From CAWAMD01 sp963783045 (lineage in GTDB: Bacteria > Actinomycetota > Nitriliruptoria > Nitriliruptorales > Nitriliruptoraceae), in the NCBI GenBank assembly GCA_963783045.1, contig CAWAMD010000005.1, positions 124,001 to 188,000 on the forward strand: 64,000 bases of DNA, written 5' to 3'. Both the position numbers and the translations under genes were made by a program. The notes beneath the pieces were generated by a model. That model saw only the letters and a list, made by a program, of their open reading frames with translations. It was not told the DNA's origin and did no database searches. Below are positions 9,212 to 17,542 of this stretch, one piece after another (positions within the stretch are counted from its first letter, which is position 1; every line of letters starts with the position of its first letter).

Positions 9212-9975
9212 CAGATCTTCCACGGTGCTTCTCCTGTGTCCCACAGCAATTCGAGGAGCTTCTTGTCGCGCAGCGTGTCCATGCACTGCCAGAACCCGTG
9301 GTGCTGGAAGGCCATGAGCTCGCCGTCCTTGGCGAGCCGCTCCAGGGGGGCCCGCTCGAACATCGTGTCGTCGCCGTCGATGTAGTCGAAGATCCCGGGC
9401 TCGCAGACGAAGAACGCGCCGTTGATCCAGCCCTCGCCGGTCTGGGGCTTCTCGGAGAACTCACGGATCGCGGAGCCGTCGAGCTCGAGGTGGCCGAACC
9501 GCGCCGGCGGACGCACCGCCGTGAGCGTGATGAGCCGCCCGTGCGACCGGTGGAAGTCGAGCAGCGCATCGAGGTCCACGGTGGCAACGCCATCGCCCCA
9601 GGTCAGCAGGAACGTCCCGTCGCTGAGGTGGCGAGCCAGCCGCTTGATCCGGCCGCCGGTGGCGGTGTTCTGGCCGGTGTCGACGAGGTTGATGGTCCAG
9701 TCGTCGGGCGTCTCGCCGTGATGGTGCACCTGACCCGAGCGCAGGTCGATGCTCAGGTCCCCGTTGAGCGACCCGTAGTCGAGGAACCATCGCTTGATGT
9801 AGTCGCCCAGGTAGCCGAGCGCGACGGTGAAGTCGTTGTGGCCGTAGGCGGCGTAGTACCGCATGATGTGCCACAGGATCGGCTTCCCGCCGATCTCGAT
9901 CATCGGCTTGGGGCGGACCGTGGTCTCCTCCGAGATCCTGCTGCCGACCCCGCCGGCGAGTATCGCGACCTTCAT
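9208..9975 (-). CDS. rfbF: Glucose-1-phosphate cytidylyltransferase
   Basis: RfbF makes CDP-glucose from CTP and glucose 1-phosphate, the entry step to CDP-linked deoxy sugars. The 255-residue length matches the family. The nucleotidyltransferase signature is at the N-terminus (ILAGGVGSRI, then RPKPMIEIGGKPILWH). RfbF-type motifs follow (TGQNTATGGRIKR, LTWGDGVA, GWINGAFFV, FWQCMDTLRDK). The usual partner RfbG is absent from the window. The gene precedes the epimerase and C-methyltransferases with a 4-base overlap, so a CDP-linked branched sugar is the simplest inference. Confidence 0.95.
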   Translation of the reverse strand: MKVAILAGGVGSRISEETTVRPKPMIEIGGKPILWHIMRYYAAYGHNDFTVALGYLGDYIKRWFLDYGSLNGDLSIDLRSGQVHHHGETPDDWTINLVDTGQNTATGGRIKRLARHLSDGTFLLTWGDGVATVDLDALLDFHRSHGRLITLTAVRPPARFGHLELDGSAIREFSEKPQTGEGWINGAFFVCEPGIFDYIDGDDTMFERAPLERLAKDGELMAFQHHGFWQCMDTLRDKKLLELLWDTGEAPWKIW

Positions 9976-10042
9976 CGGTGGCTCCTTCGTGGTTCCGGCC
10001 GCCGGTGACGACCATGCTCGTGCGCGTGCGGGTGACCCCTCA

Positions 10043-10660
10043 TCACTGCACGCCCTCCGTGGTCAAGGCCTGCACCCGGCCGTCGATCGGCGGCAGCGCG
10101 TCCACGGGACGCACGACGACGGCGGGGTTTCCGAACGCGACCATCCCGGGCGGGATGTCCCGCGCCACGACCGACCCGGCCCCGATCAGCGCCCCCGCCC
10201 CGATCCGCACGTAGGGCAGGACGGTCACGTTCACCCCCAGCTGCGCGCCGGCGCCGACGTGGGGCCCGCGCATCAGCTCGGCCGACCGCTGGTCGCCGGG
10301 GTAGAGGTCGTTCGCGAAGCTGACCCCGGGTGCCAGAAAGGCGTCGTCCTCGATGACCGTGAACTGGGCGATGTAGCAGCTCGTGTGGATCTTGACCCGG
10401 TCGCCGATCCGGCAGCCGTAGTCGACGACCGTGTTCGACCAGATGCTCACGTCGTCGCCGAGGACGCAGTCCTCACGGACGACGACGTGGTGCCCGGTCT
10501 GCAGGCCCCGGCCGATCCGGCTGCCGCTGTACAGGACCGTGCCGCTGCGCAGGCGGGCGCCGGAGCCGAGCTCGAGCGGTCGCCCGCTGCCGCGGTCGGC
10601 GGTGTACCCGACCACGACACCCGGATCCGTCCGGGGCGGGGAGGTGTCCGCTGGCGTCAT
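10043..10660 (-). CDS. Left-handed beta-helix sugar N-acetyltransferase (WlbB/WbpD-like)
   Basis: Hexapeptide repeats fill most of the 205 residues (for example IGAGALIGAGSVVARDIPPGMVAFGNPA near the C-terminus), the left-handed beta-helix of acyl-CoA-dependent sugar acetyltransferases. WlbB/WbpD enzymes acetylate the 3-amino group of UDP-3-amino-sugar uronates, and the two upstream genes are the matching oxidoreductase and aminotransferase. The ATG at 10660 overlaps the aminotransferase stop (ATGA). AAGGAC upstream can serve as ribosome binding site. A 67-base gap separates it from rfbF. Confidence 0.88.
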   Translation of the reverse strand: MTPADTSPPRTDPGVVVGYTADRGSGRPLELGSGARLRSGTVLYSGSRIGRGLQTGHHVVVREDCVLGDDVSIWSNTVVDYGCRIGDRVKIHTSCYIAQFTVIEDDAFLAPGVSFANDLYPGDQRSAELMRGPHVGAGAQLGVNVTVLPYVRIGAGALIGAGSVVARDIPPGMVAFGNPAVVVRPVDALPPIDGRVQALTTEGVQ

Positions 10661-11790
10661 GCCGGTTGTCCTTCTGCGACGGCGGCGAGCGCGGTGCTCA
10701 CGACGCGCGCGACCTGCAGGTCGGTGAGCTGGGGGAACATCGGCAGCGAGACGAGCTCGCCCGCTGCCTGCTCGGCGGCCGGCAGCGACCCGTTCGCGTA
10801 TGGGGCGAAGGCCTGCGTGCGGTGGCAGGGGATCGGGTAGTGGATCCCGCTCTGCACGCCGCGCTCGTCGAGCGCGGCCCGGAACGCGTCGCGGTGGGCG
10901 ACCCGGACCGGGTAGAGGTGGTAGGCGCTGTCCACGCCGGTCAGCGGTGCGACCGGACGGATCGGGGTGCCCGCAAAGGCCCGGTCGTAGCGGCGTGCGA
11001 CGGCACGCCGGGCCTCGTTCCACGGGGCGAGATGGTGCAGCTTGACGCGCAGCGCCGCGGCTTGGAGCGCGTCGAGGCGGCTGTTGCGCCCCGACTCGAC
11101 GTGGTCGTGGTGCCCGGACCCGCGGCCGTGGTTCGCGAGGACGCGGATGCGGTCGGCGAGTCTCGCGTCGTCGGTGACGACCGCGCCGGCGTCACCGAGG
11201 GCGCCGAGGTTCTTGCCCGGGTAGAAGCTGAAGCAGGCGGCGTCACCGAAGGAGCCGGCGACCTTGCCGTTGCGCCGGGCACCGTGGGCCTGTGCGGCGT
11301 CCTCCACGACCGCGATGCCGGCGGTGCGCGCGACCTCGAGGAGCCCCGTCATGTCCGGCAGGTGCCCGAAGAGGTGCACGATCATGACGGCGGCCGTCCG
11401 GGGCCCGATGGCGGCCCGCAGCGCCTCCGCGGTGATCAGCAGCGAGTCGGGGTCCACGTCGACGAACCGGGGCCGCGCCCCGACCGCGACGACCGCCTCG
11501 GCGGTCGCGACGAAGGTGTTCGTCGGCACGACGACCTCGTCGCCGGGGCCGATGCCCAGCGCCCGCAGGGTGAGCTCGAGCGCGTCGGTGCCGTTGGCCA
11601 CGCCGACGGCGTGTCGGCGGTGGCAGGCCACGGCCCACTCCTCCTCGAAGCGGGTCACCTCGGGGCCGCCGACGTAGTGCGCGGTGGCCTGCGTGTGCAT
11701 CCACGCGGCGGCGAGCTCGTCCGCGATCGGATCGTGTGCCGCTCGCAGGTCGAGGAACGGGACGGTCAGGTCGACGGCGACGGTCGTCAT
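10657..11790 (-). CDS. DegT/DnrJ/EryC1/StrS sugar aminotransferase (WlbC/WbpE-like)
   Basis: This PLP-dependent enzyme moves an amino group from glutamate to a keto-sugar nucleotide. Family marks are NGTDALELTLRALGIGPGDEV, VVPTNTFVATAEAV, VEDAAQAHGA, and the PLP lysine in FYPGKNLGALGDAGAV. The 377-residue length is typical. It sits between the Gfo/Idh/MocA oxidoreductase and the acetyltransferase with 4-base overlaps at both ends, the order expected for a 3-acetamido sugar pathway such as UDP-2,3-diacetamido-uronate synthesis. Confidence 0.93.
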   Translation of the reverse strand: MTTVAVDLTVPFLDLRAAHDPIADELAAAWMHTQATAHYVGGPEVTRFEEEWAVACHRRHAVGVANGTDALELTLRALGIGPGDEVVVPTNTFVATAEAVVAVGARPRFVDVDPDSLLITAEALRAAIGPRTAAVMIVHLFGHLPDMTGLLEVARTAGIAVVEDAAQAHGARRNGKVAGSFGDAACFSFYPGKNLGALGDAGAVVTDDARLADRIRVLANHGRGSGHHDHVESGRNSRLDALQAAALRVKLHHLAPWNEARRAVARRYDRAFAGTPIRPVAPLTGVDSAYHLYPVRVAHRDAFRAALDERGVQSGIHYPIPCHRTQAFAPYANGSLPAAEQAAGELVSLPMFPQLTDLQVARVVSTALAAVAEGQPA

Positions 11791-13034
11791 GCTTCGAGCT
11801 CCTGGGTGCTGATGGGTGAGCGCAGCTCCTCGACGTCCACGGCGCGACCGCCGTCCTGGAGCGAGAGCTCCGCCGCGACGAGGCTCTCCACCACCGCCAG
11901 GCCGGAGCGCCCGTCACACCGGGACGCGGTGTGGTCGAGGGCCGAGGCGACGAAGTGCTCGTCCTCGAGCCGCAGCGGTTCGTCGAAGCGGATGAAGGGC
12001 GCCGTGATCGACCCGTTCCGGTACGACAGCGGCACGTCGTGGAGGTCGCCGTTGGCGAGGTCGGGCGTCACGACACCCTTGTCGAAGATCCGGATCCGCT
12101 CGTCGTCACGGAGGTCGTTGTAGACGGCCATCTGCAGGCCGCCGACGACGGTCAGGCGCCGGACCTTGTGGGGGCTGAGCCAGCTGACGTGGGTCTGGAA
12201 CGCCGTGCCGCTGCGGCCGTACTCCATCCGCAGGTAGGCCACGTCCTGCGTGCTGGCGTGGGCGTGGTGGCCGGCCCAGGCCTGCACCTTGGTGGGGGTG
12301 TCGCGCAGCAGGAAGTTCGCGATCGAGATGTCGTGGGCGGCGAGGTCCCACAGGACGTTCACGTCCTCGCGGTAGAGCCCGAGGTTCAGGCGGGCGCCGT
12401 CGATGTAGTAGATGGGGCCGAGCGCGCCGCTGTCGATGATGTCGCGCAGGTGCATCACCGCCGGGTTGAACTCGAAGGTGTGGCCCGCCATCAGCGTCAC
12501 GTCGTGCTCGTCCGCCAGCTCGATGAGCTCCTCGGCGTCACGAACCGAGGTCGTCATCGGCTTCTCGATGAGCACGTGCTTGCCGTGTGTCAGCGCCAGG
12601 CGTGCCACCGCGGCGTGGTCGCGTGGCGGGGTGGCGATGAGGACGGCGTCGACGAGGTCGAGCACGTCCTCGAGGCGGGCCGCCGTCTGGACCCCGCGGA
12701 TGGCCGCGGCGATGGAGCGGCGACGCTCCTCGAACAGGTCGACCGCGTAGAGCCTGCTGACACGGTCGAGGCCGGCCAGGACGCGCACGTGCTTCGAACC
12801 CCAGTAGCCGCAGCCGACGACGGCCACACGCAGGCCGGTCGGCTGCTCGGTGATGTCGATCACCTCCGGGTAGGGCAGCAGCCGGTGGCTGCCGTTCCCG
12901 TTGCCGTTGGCGTGGCCGTTGCCGTTGGCGTGGCCGTTGCCGGCGGCCTTCCCGTTGCCGTTGGCGTGGCCGTTGCCGGCGGCCTTCCCGTTGCCGAGGG
13001 GGCGATCCCCGCTCAGGTTGCCGTTCCCAGTCAT
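11787..13034 (-). CDS. Gfo/Idh/MocA oxidoreductase (WlbA/WbpB-like) with Asn-Gly repeat N-terminus
   Basis: The NAD-binding motif VAVVGCGYWGSKHVR, the family motif HVLIEKPMTTS and the H-x-x-D-type motif WDLAAHDI identify a sugar oxidoreductase. WlbA/WbpB oxidise position 3 of UDP-GlcNAc uronate, supplying the ketone for the adjacent aminotransferase. Before the Rossmann fold lie about 50 residues of low-complexity repeats built from GNGHAN and GKAAGNG units, absent from ordinary family members. ATG 13034 is preferred over GTG 13064 because AGGAG lies five bases upstream of it. It is the first gene of the sugar operon, and a GGCACCTGTCC box lies about 60 bases upstream. Confidence 0.9.
   Translation of the reverse strand: MTGNGNLSGDRPLGNGKAAGNGHANGNGKAAGNGHANGNGHANGNGNGSHRLLPYPEVIDITEQPTGLRVAVVGCGYWGSKHVRVLAGLDRVSRLYAVDLFEERRRSIAAAIRGVQTAARLEDVLDLVDAVLIATPPRDHAAVARLALTHGKHVLIEKPMTTSVRDAEELIELADEHDVTLMAGHTFEFNPAVMHLRDIIDSGALGPIYYIDGARLNLGLYREDVNVLWDLAAHDISIANFLLRDTPTKVQAWAGHHAHASTQDVAYLRMEYGRSGTAFQTHVSWLSPHKVRRLTVVGGLQMAVYNDLRDDERIRIFDKGVVTPDLANGDLHDVPLSYRNGSITAPFIRFDEPLRLEDEHFVASALDHTASRCDGRSGLAVVESLVAAELSLQDGGRAVDVEELRSPISTQELEA
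12896..13003 (-). repeat. Low-complexity repeats coding for GNGHAN/GKAAGNG
   Basis: An 18-bp unit (coding for NGHANG-type peptides) occurs at least three times and a 36-bp combination twice, within the N-terminal coding region of the oxidoreductase gene. Unit number could vary by slippage. The encoded segment should be disordered. Confidence 0.75.
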
Positions 13035-13064
13035 GTGGGCTCCTGCCGGTGTGTCTGTGGTCAC

Positions 13065-13258
13065 GCTATGAATGCCTCGTCGGGCGGATCAGGGGCACCT
13101 GTCCCACCGTGAGTCATCGGACGCGGTCGGCGGTCGGCTGGCACACGTCGATGGCCACGAACCCATCTCCAGCCCCGAGCGGCTGCCGCACCGGTCCGCT
13201 TTCGTACGCTGGGCGCATGCTGCGCCGCCATGGGGCACCCGACCAGGGAGGGATGTCC
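13065..13258. promoter_or_regulatory. Sugar-operon promoter region with GGCACCTGTCC box
   Basis: No gene is visible. Positions 13092-13105 read GGGGCACCTGTCCC, a core also found in three regulator promoters in this window. A small hairpin (GGCGCA-TGC-TGCGCC, 13214-13228) lies just after the stop of the gene at 13259 and may end its transcript. Promoter hexamers are not clear. Confidence 0.45.
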
Positions 13259-13954
13259 TCACCGAGGTGCGGACGAGGGGTCCGGCTGCTCGGCCGTCGC
13301 GACGCGCACAGCCCGGTCGCGAAGCTCCGTGATGCGCTGCCGGGTGTCGTCGCGGAGCATGTCGACGCGAGACAGCTTGCTGGTGGCCAGCTCCACGAGC
13401 GGCCGGCTCCAGCCAGCGAGGCGCAGCACCTCCATCACGTCACGATCGGTGACGGGCCCCTCGTTGGCGATCCCGAGGATCAGCGCGGCGAGCCAGTTGG
13501 CCTGACGGTCGTCGGCCTCGCTCGTCGTGCCGTGCTCGGGGCGGTGATGATGGTCGTGGTCGGTGGTCGCCGGCCTCCTGGCGATGGCGGTCCGAGCAGT
13601 CCCGGCCTGCTGCCACTCGAGCGATCCCGCCGCGAGCAGGAGCAGGTCGCACGCCTGCATGATGCGCTGGATGTTCGCGGCGTCCGCGGCCTGCCCGTCC
13701 TCGAGGTTGCGAGCCGTGCGCCCGAGGTGGACGACCACGCGTCGCAGGAACGTCGGGACCTGGTCGGTGGCGGTCGTGGCGTCGTCGGTCAGGTCGACCA
13801 TCACCGTGTGCCCGGCGTCGGGCTGGGCCAGCAGCCGCACGGCCGCGTTGATGGCCTCGTGGACGCCCGCGACGTAGGCGTCGGGTGGCGGCTGACCGGA
13901 GGCATCCCCGATCATGCGGGTCGCCACCGCGTGCAGTTCGTCGATCACGTCCAT
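13259..13954 (-). CDS. Unrecognised helical protein, member A of a paralogous pair linked to two-component systems
   Basis: I do not recognise a family for this 231-residue, probably cytoplasmic, mostly helical protein; there is no signal peptide or membrane segment. A segment PDAYVAGVHEAINAAVRLL (about 25-45) and a later segment NWLAALILGIANEGPVTDRDV correspond to PNSYLAGVEDGLTVANELL and NWVAALAVGVAHDHAPRSEDV in the protein at 21325-21873. The middle carries a His/Asp-rich linker (TTDHDHHHRPEHG). Both paralogues are divergent from a NarL-type regulator plus PAS kinase, which suggests a part in those signalling modules. ATG 13954 is chosen because homology to the partner starts nearby; longer upstream reading is Arg/Pro-rich and unlikely. 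Confidence 0.7.
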   Translation of the reverse strand: MDVIDELHAVATRMIGDASGQPPPDAYVAGVHEAINAAVRLLAQPDAGHTVMVDLTDDATTATDQVPTFLRRVVVHLGRTARNLEDGQAADAANIQRIMQACDLLLLAAGSLEWQQAGTARTAIARRPATTDHDHHHRPEHGTTSEADDRQANWLAALILGIANEGPVTDRDVMEVLRLAGWSRPLVELATSKLSRVDMLRDDTRQRITELRDRAVRVATAEQPDPSSAPR

Positions 13955-14232
13955 GGACGAGCCGGTGACGTCATGTCGGAGGTGCTCTGGGACGGTCGGC
14001 CGTCCGCTGCGCGAGCCGGTTATCGAGCAGCTCACCACCGACCGCCACCCTCTGGTGCGGCCCGCACGCGAAACAGTGGCACCTGTCCTGATCCGACCCA
14101 CGGAGCGTGGCGATGGCGCAGAGGGTGGTGGTGGCGGTGGCGTTGCTCCCGGGGGTTCGGGACCTTTGTCACTAGGCCGTTCGGACGCCGTGAGGTCATC
14201 TGTCCCACAAGCTCGGTGGAAGGTGTGGACAC
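13955..14232. promoter_or_regulatory. Divergent promoter region with DosR-like box and GGCACCTGTCC box
   Basis: Two boxes lie between the divergent genes. TTCGGGACCTTTGTCACTAG at 14156-14175 agrees at 15 of 20 positions with the mycobacterial DosR/DevR consensus TTSGGGACTWWAGTCCCSAA and lies about 58 bases upstream of the regulator start. GTGGCACCTGTCC lies at 14076-14088. Autoregulation by the NarL/DevR-type regulator is inferred, not shown. Confidence 0.5.
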
Positions 14233-14910
14233 ATGACAGACAACGGAGGCGTGAGCGTCTTCCTGCTCGACGACCACACCGTGGTCCGAGAGGGGGTGCG
14301 CGCGATGCTCGAGGCGGCGAAGGGCTTCCGGGTCGCCGGCGAGGCGGGCACCGCACGGGAGGGGCTCGCCGGGATCGAGGCGACCCGCCCGGACGTGGCA
14401 CTCGTGGACGTGCGCCTGCCGGACGGCACGGGCCTCGAGGTCATCCGCGAGACCCGGTCCCGCCACCCCGAGATCCGGTGCGTCATCTTCACCTCGTTCG
14501 CCGATGACGAGGCCTTCTTCCAGTCGGTCGTCGCCGGGGCGTCCGGCTACCTCGTGAAGGACGTCGACGCGACCGAGCTGACCGCCGCACTGCGCGCGGT
14601 GGCCGACGGGCAGTCGCTCATCCGCCGCGAGGTCATCGACGACCTGCGGCGGCGCGCCACCATGCTGCCGCCGGAGGAGGAGCTGCTCGCCGGGCTGACG
14701 GCACAGGAGCGTCGGATCCTCGGGATGGTCACCGAGGGCTGGACGAACCGCGAGATCGCGTTGCGCCTGTCGCTGGCCGAGAAGACGGTCCGCAACTACG
14801 TGTCCAACATCCTGGCCAAGGTGGGGATGAGGAATCGGACGCAGCTGGCGAGCTATGTTGCGCGCTCGGCGTCGCTGCGCCGCACCGCGGCGCGCGCACC
14901 ACGCTCGTGA
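14233..14910 (+). CDS. NarL/DevR-family response regulator, module 1
   Basis: The receiver domain (about 8-125) has the acidic pair in FLLDDHTVVRE, phospho-acceptor Asp in VALVDVRLPDGTG, Thr in IFTSFADDEAFF and Lys in GYLVKDV, so it looks phosphorylatable. The LuxR-type HTH (about 150-215) contains LTAQERRILGMVTEGWTNREIA and SLAEKTVRNYVSNILAKVGM. A GGAAGG sequence precedes the ATG. It is followed after 223 bases by the PAS kinase and is divergent from the unrecognised protein. Its closest relative in the window is the regulator at 22031-22741, sharing the exact stretch FTSFADDEAFFQSVVAG. Confidence 0.95.
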   Translation: MTDNGGVSVFLLDDHTVVREGVRAMLEAAKGFRVAGEAGTAREGLAGIEATRPDVALVDVRLPDGTGLEVIRETRSRHPEIRCVIFTSFADDEAFFQSVVAGASGYLVKDVDATELTAALRAVADGQSLIRREVIDDLRRRATMLPPEEELLAGLTAQERRILGMVTEGWTNREIALRLSLAEKTVRNYVSNILAKVGMRNRTQLASYVARSASLRRTAARAPRS

Positions 14911-15133
14911 TTGCACCCTGTTCGGACGGCCACCGGCCGGTCAAACCGGACAAAGGCACCCCAGGACCGGCTCGGGACGTGTGACCCGGGACATTTCGGG
15001 ACGCTTGTCCATGCGGAGGTTCGCTCTGGGTGGGAGAGTGACCTGCATGAGCGTCCGGGGGGCGCGGAGGATGATCGGGTGGGACGCCGAGCCACAGGCG
15101 GTGGCGGAGATCGTTCGGGGGAGAGGTGCGGGA
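14911..15133 (+). promoter_or_regulatory. Kinase promoter region with two DosR-like boxes
   Basis: No gene is visible. TTCGGGACGCTTGTCC at 14995-15010 resembles the left two thirds of the DosR consensus, and CCGGACAAAGGCACC at 14946-14960 is a variant of the same pattern. Separate transcription of the kinase under the same regulator is inferred. Confidence 0.4.
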
Positions 15134-16714
15134 ATGAAGATGTCAGACACAGGTGAGGCCCTGGGCGGCGACTCACGGCCCCGTCACAGCGAGAGCAGAG
15201 TCCGGCGGGATGCCGCGGACGAGACGCGGCGCGAGGACAACGTCGTGAACCTGATCGAGCTGGAGGGCGGCCGGTCGCGGCGGGCCCTCGTCGGGGCGGC
15301 GGCGTTCCTGGACGAGCTCCGCGACGCCTACGTCGCGACCGACGAGGCGGGTCGGGTGGTGGACGCCAACCCCGCCGCCGTCGACCTGCTCGCCGTCGAC
15401 GACGAGGGCCTGGGCGGCATGCTGCTCGGCGACCTCGTGGGCGCTGCCGGGACCGCCGTGGTCGCCGAGGGGCTCGAGGCCCCCGGGCTCGGCGTCCGAC
15501 CACTGCCGTCGCTTCGGCTGGGCTTCACGATCCTTGCCGTGCGGGTGTCGCACGACGTCCAGCACGGCATGGTCCACTGGCTCTTTCGTCCCGAGGCCGG
15601 GGAGCGGGCCGAGCGGCCGGAGGATCAGCCGCAGGCTGCCCTCATCGACCAGATGCCCGCCGTCGGGTACGTCTGCGACCGAGACGACCTGTGGACCTGC
15701 CGCTACGTGACCCCACAGGTCGCTTCACTGCTCGGCTACACGCCCCGGACCCTGTACGAGGACCCCGACCTCTGGCTCGACTGCATCCACGCCGACGACC
15801 GCGAGCGCGTCGTGACCGAGCGCATCCGCGCGACGACGACGGGCGCTCCCTACAGCTCCGAGTACCGGCTCCAGCACGTCGACGGGCACTATCTCCACGT
15901 GCTCGACCAGGCCGTGGCCGCTTACGTCGGGGTGACCGACGTGATGGTCGGGACGCTCGTGGACATGACCGCGCGGCGGCAATCGCACGAGGTCGTCAAC
16001 CGGCGGCGCGACAGCCTGCGCCGCGAGGTCCAGCGGCTGCGGTTGAGCGAGGATGCGCGGGACGGCTTCATCCAGCTGTTCGTGCACGACGTGCGCTCGG
16101 CACTGACCGGCGCGAAGGGGCTGGCGCAGACGCTGCGCTCCGGGCGAGTGGAGGGGCCGGCGGCGGACGACCTGCTCGACCGGGTGCTGGCGAACCTCGA
16201 GCAGATCCAGCAGCTGACGGACGAGGTCCTCGACTTCTCCCGCCTCCAGCGTGACGGTGTGACCGTGCGACCGGTCGAGGTCGAGGCGTGCGAGCTCGTC
16301 CGCGTGTCGCTCGAGCAGGCCGACCTCCTCGAGCGTGTCACCTACCTGCAGTCCGGGCCCGTGAGGGCGACGGTCGACCCCATGATCACGCGCCGTGTGG
16401 TGACCAACCTCGTGGCGAACGCCGCACGGCACTGCGATCCGGTCGTGCCGATCCGTGTCCGCCTGCTGAATGCGGACGAGGGGCTGCTGGTCGTGGTCGA
16501 GGACGAGGGCGAGGGCGTCCCGGACGAGTTCAAGGAGCGCGTCTTCGAGCCCTTCGTCCGGATCGGACACTTCGAGCGGCAGGGGCTCGGGCTCGGGCTC
16601 GCGCTGGTGCGCCGGCTCGTCGGGTGGCACGGCGGTCGGGCGTGGGTGGAGGACACGCCCGGTGGCGGCGCGGCCTTCCACGTGCTGCTGCCGCCCGCCG
16701 CGGCGCAGGGCTGA
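15134..16714 (+). CDS. PAS-domain sensor histidine kinase, module 1
   Basis: This 526-residue kinase has no membrane segment, so it senses in the cytoplasm. A first PAS domain (about 60-130, YVATDEAGRVVDANPAAVDLL) is followed by a second of PAS_3 type (about 165-285, YVTPQVASLLGYTPRTLYED). The dimerisation H-box is FVHDVRSALTG, and the ATPase has N-box NLVANAARHC and G-boxes DEGEGVPDEFKERVFEPF and GLGLGLALVRR. It presumably phosphorylates the regulator encoded just upstream. ATG 15134 is preceded by GGGAGAGG; an earlier ATG at 15047 also has a possible site, so the N-terminus is uncertain. Confidence 0.92.
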   Translation: MKMSDTGEALGGDSRPRHSESRVRRDAADETRREDNVVNLIELEGGRSRRALVGAAAFLDELRDAYVATDEAGRVVDANPAAVDLLAVDDEGLGGMLLGDLVGAAGTAVVAEGLEAPGLGVRPLPSLRLGFTILAVRVSHDVQHGMVHWLFRPEAGERAERPEDQPQAALIDQMPAVGYVCDRDDLWTCRYVTPQVASLLGYTPRTLYEDPDLWLDCIHADDRERVVTERIRATTTGAPYSSEYRLQHVDGHYLHVLDQAVAAYVGVTDVMVGTLVDMTARRQSHEVVNRRRDSLRREVQRLRLSEDARDGFIQLFVHDVRSALTGAKGLAQTLRSGRVEGPAADDLLDRVLANLEQIQQLTDEVLDFSRLQRDGVTVRPVEVEACELVRVSLEQADLLERVTYLQSGPVRATVDPMITRRVVTNLVANAARHCDPVVPIRVRLLNADEGLLVVVEDEGEGVPDEFKERVFEPFVRIGHFERQGLGLGLALVRRLVGWHGGRAWVEDTPGGGAAFHVLLPPAAAQG

Positions 16715-16791
16715 CCCGTCGCCACTCGTCTCGCGGTGGTTCCGGGGGGAGGGCCACGGTGGACGGCGGCCACGGCGGGGGTGGGCGCCGG

Positions 16792-17463
16792 TCAGTCGGG
16801 CCGAAGCATCCCGTGCAGCGCGCGGACGATCTCGTCGACGAGTGCCTCGCGGTCGGTCGGCGGCTGCCCGAGCACGAGCGGGCTGTTGATGCCCTGGACG
16901 AGCACGAGCAGCGCCCGTCCCAGCACGGTCGGCGGTCGGTTCGCGACCTTGCCGGCCTGCTGCGCGCGTCGCAGGAAGGCCGTGACGACCTCCTCCGAGC
17001 GAACGTGGCGCTCCCAGTAGATGGCCCGGATCACGGGGGAGGACGGCAGCTGCACGATCGCTGCCCGGAACGTCGCCGCGTGACGGGTGTAGCCCTCGAC
17101 CACGACGTGGACGACGGCGGCGAGCAGGGGCTCGAGGCCCTCGTCGAGCAGCGTCTCGAGGCCGAGCGCGTCACCCACGGCCGCGATGAGGTCGTCGAGG
17201 CGGGCGGCGAAGCACGCGGCGAGCGCATGCTCGCGGTCGCTGAAGTAGGAGTAGAAGGTCCCGACCGAGACGCCCGCCGCCTCGGCGACGGCCGTGCTCG
17301 TGGCCGCGGGATATCCCCCCTCGGCGAGTAGCCGTTCGGTGGCCTGCAGCAGCCGGTCGTGGGTCCGCCGCGCCTTGGTCCCTGGCGCGGGTGGGGGAGC
17401 GAGCACGTCGGCGTCGGACCGGGCCGTCATGGTGGACGGCTCCGCGGGGCGACGCACGGCCAT
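16792..17463 (-). CDS. TetR-family transcriptional regulator
   Basis: An N-terminal HTH (about 35-80, with TSTAVAEAAGVSVGTFYSYFSDREHALAACF read in two parts) is followed by an all-helical ligand domain, as in TetR regulators; total length 223 residues. It is divergent from the carboxylase beta-subunit gene, and a perfect 16-bp palindrome starts one base upstream of this ATG. Repression of both itself and the carboxylase operon, relieved by an acyl-CoA or related ligand, is the usual arrangement and is inferred here. An internal ATG at 17430 is an alternative start. Confidence 0.9.
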   Translation of the reverse strand: MAVRRPAEPSTMTARSDADVLAPPPAPGTKARRTHDRLLQATERLLAEGGYPAATSTAVAEAAGVSVGTFYSYFSDREHALAACFAARLDDLIAAVGDALGLETLLDEGLEPLLAAVVHVVVEGYTRHAATFRAAIVQLPSSPVIRAIYWERHVRSEEVVTAFLRRAQQAGKVANRPPTVLGRALLVLVQGINSPLVLGQPPTDREALVDEIVRALHGMLRPD

Positions 17464-17464
17464 G

Positions 17465-17480
17465 GTGAAGGATCCTTCAC
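17465..17480. promoter_or_regulatory. Perfect 16-bp palindrome, likely TetR operator
   Basis: The sequence GTGAAGGATCCTTCAC is its own reverse complement. It lies between the divergent tetR and carboxylase genes, directly before the tetR start codon and just upstream of the carboxylase promoter hexamers, which is the position expected for the operator of this TetR protein. Confidence 0.7.
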
Positions 17481-17483
17481 TTC

Positions 17484-17513
17484 TTGCGGTCGATACCCGA
17501 GGAAACCTACGCT
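17484..17513 (+). promoter_or_regulatory. Probable promoter of the carboxylase operon
   Basis: TTGCGG (17484-17489) and TACGCT (17508-17513), spaced by 18 bases, resemble a housekeeping sigma promoter. The palindrome overlaps its upstream edge. The start GTG of the carboxylase is 30 bases further on, preceded by AAGGGAG. Confidence 0.55.
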
Positions 17514-17542
17514 GAGGGGCGAGGTCCAGCAAGGGAGAGTCC

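Noticed and set aside
13259..14401. Longer start for the unknown protein A
   Set aside because: The added 149 residues are Arg/Pro-rich, cross the regulator start and promoter boxes, and have no counterpart in protein B.
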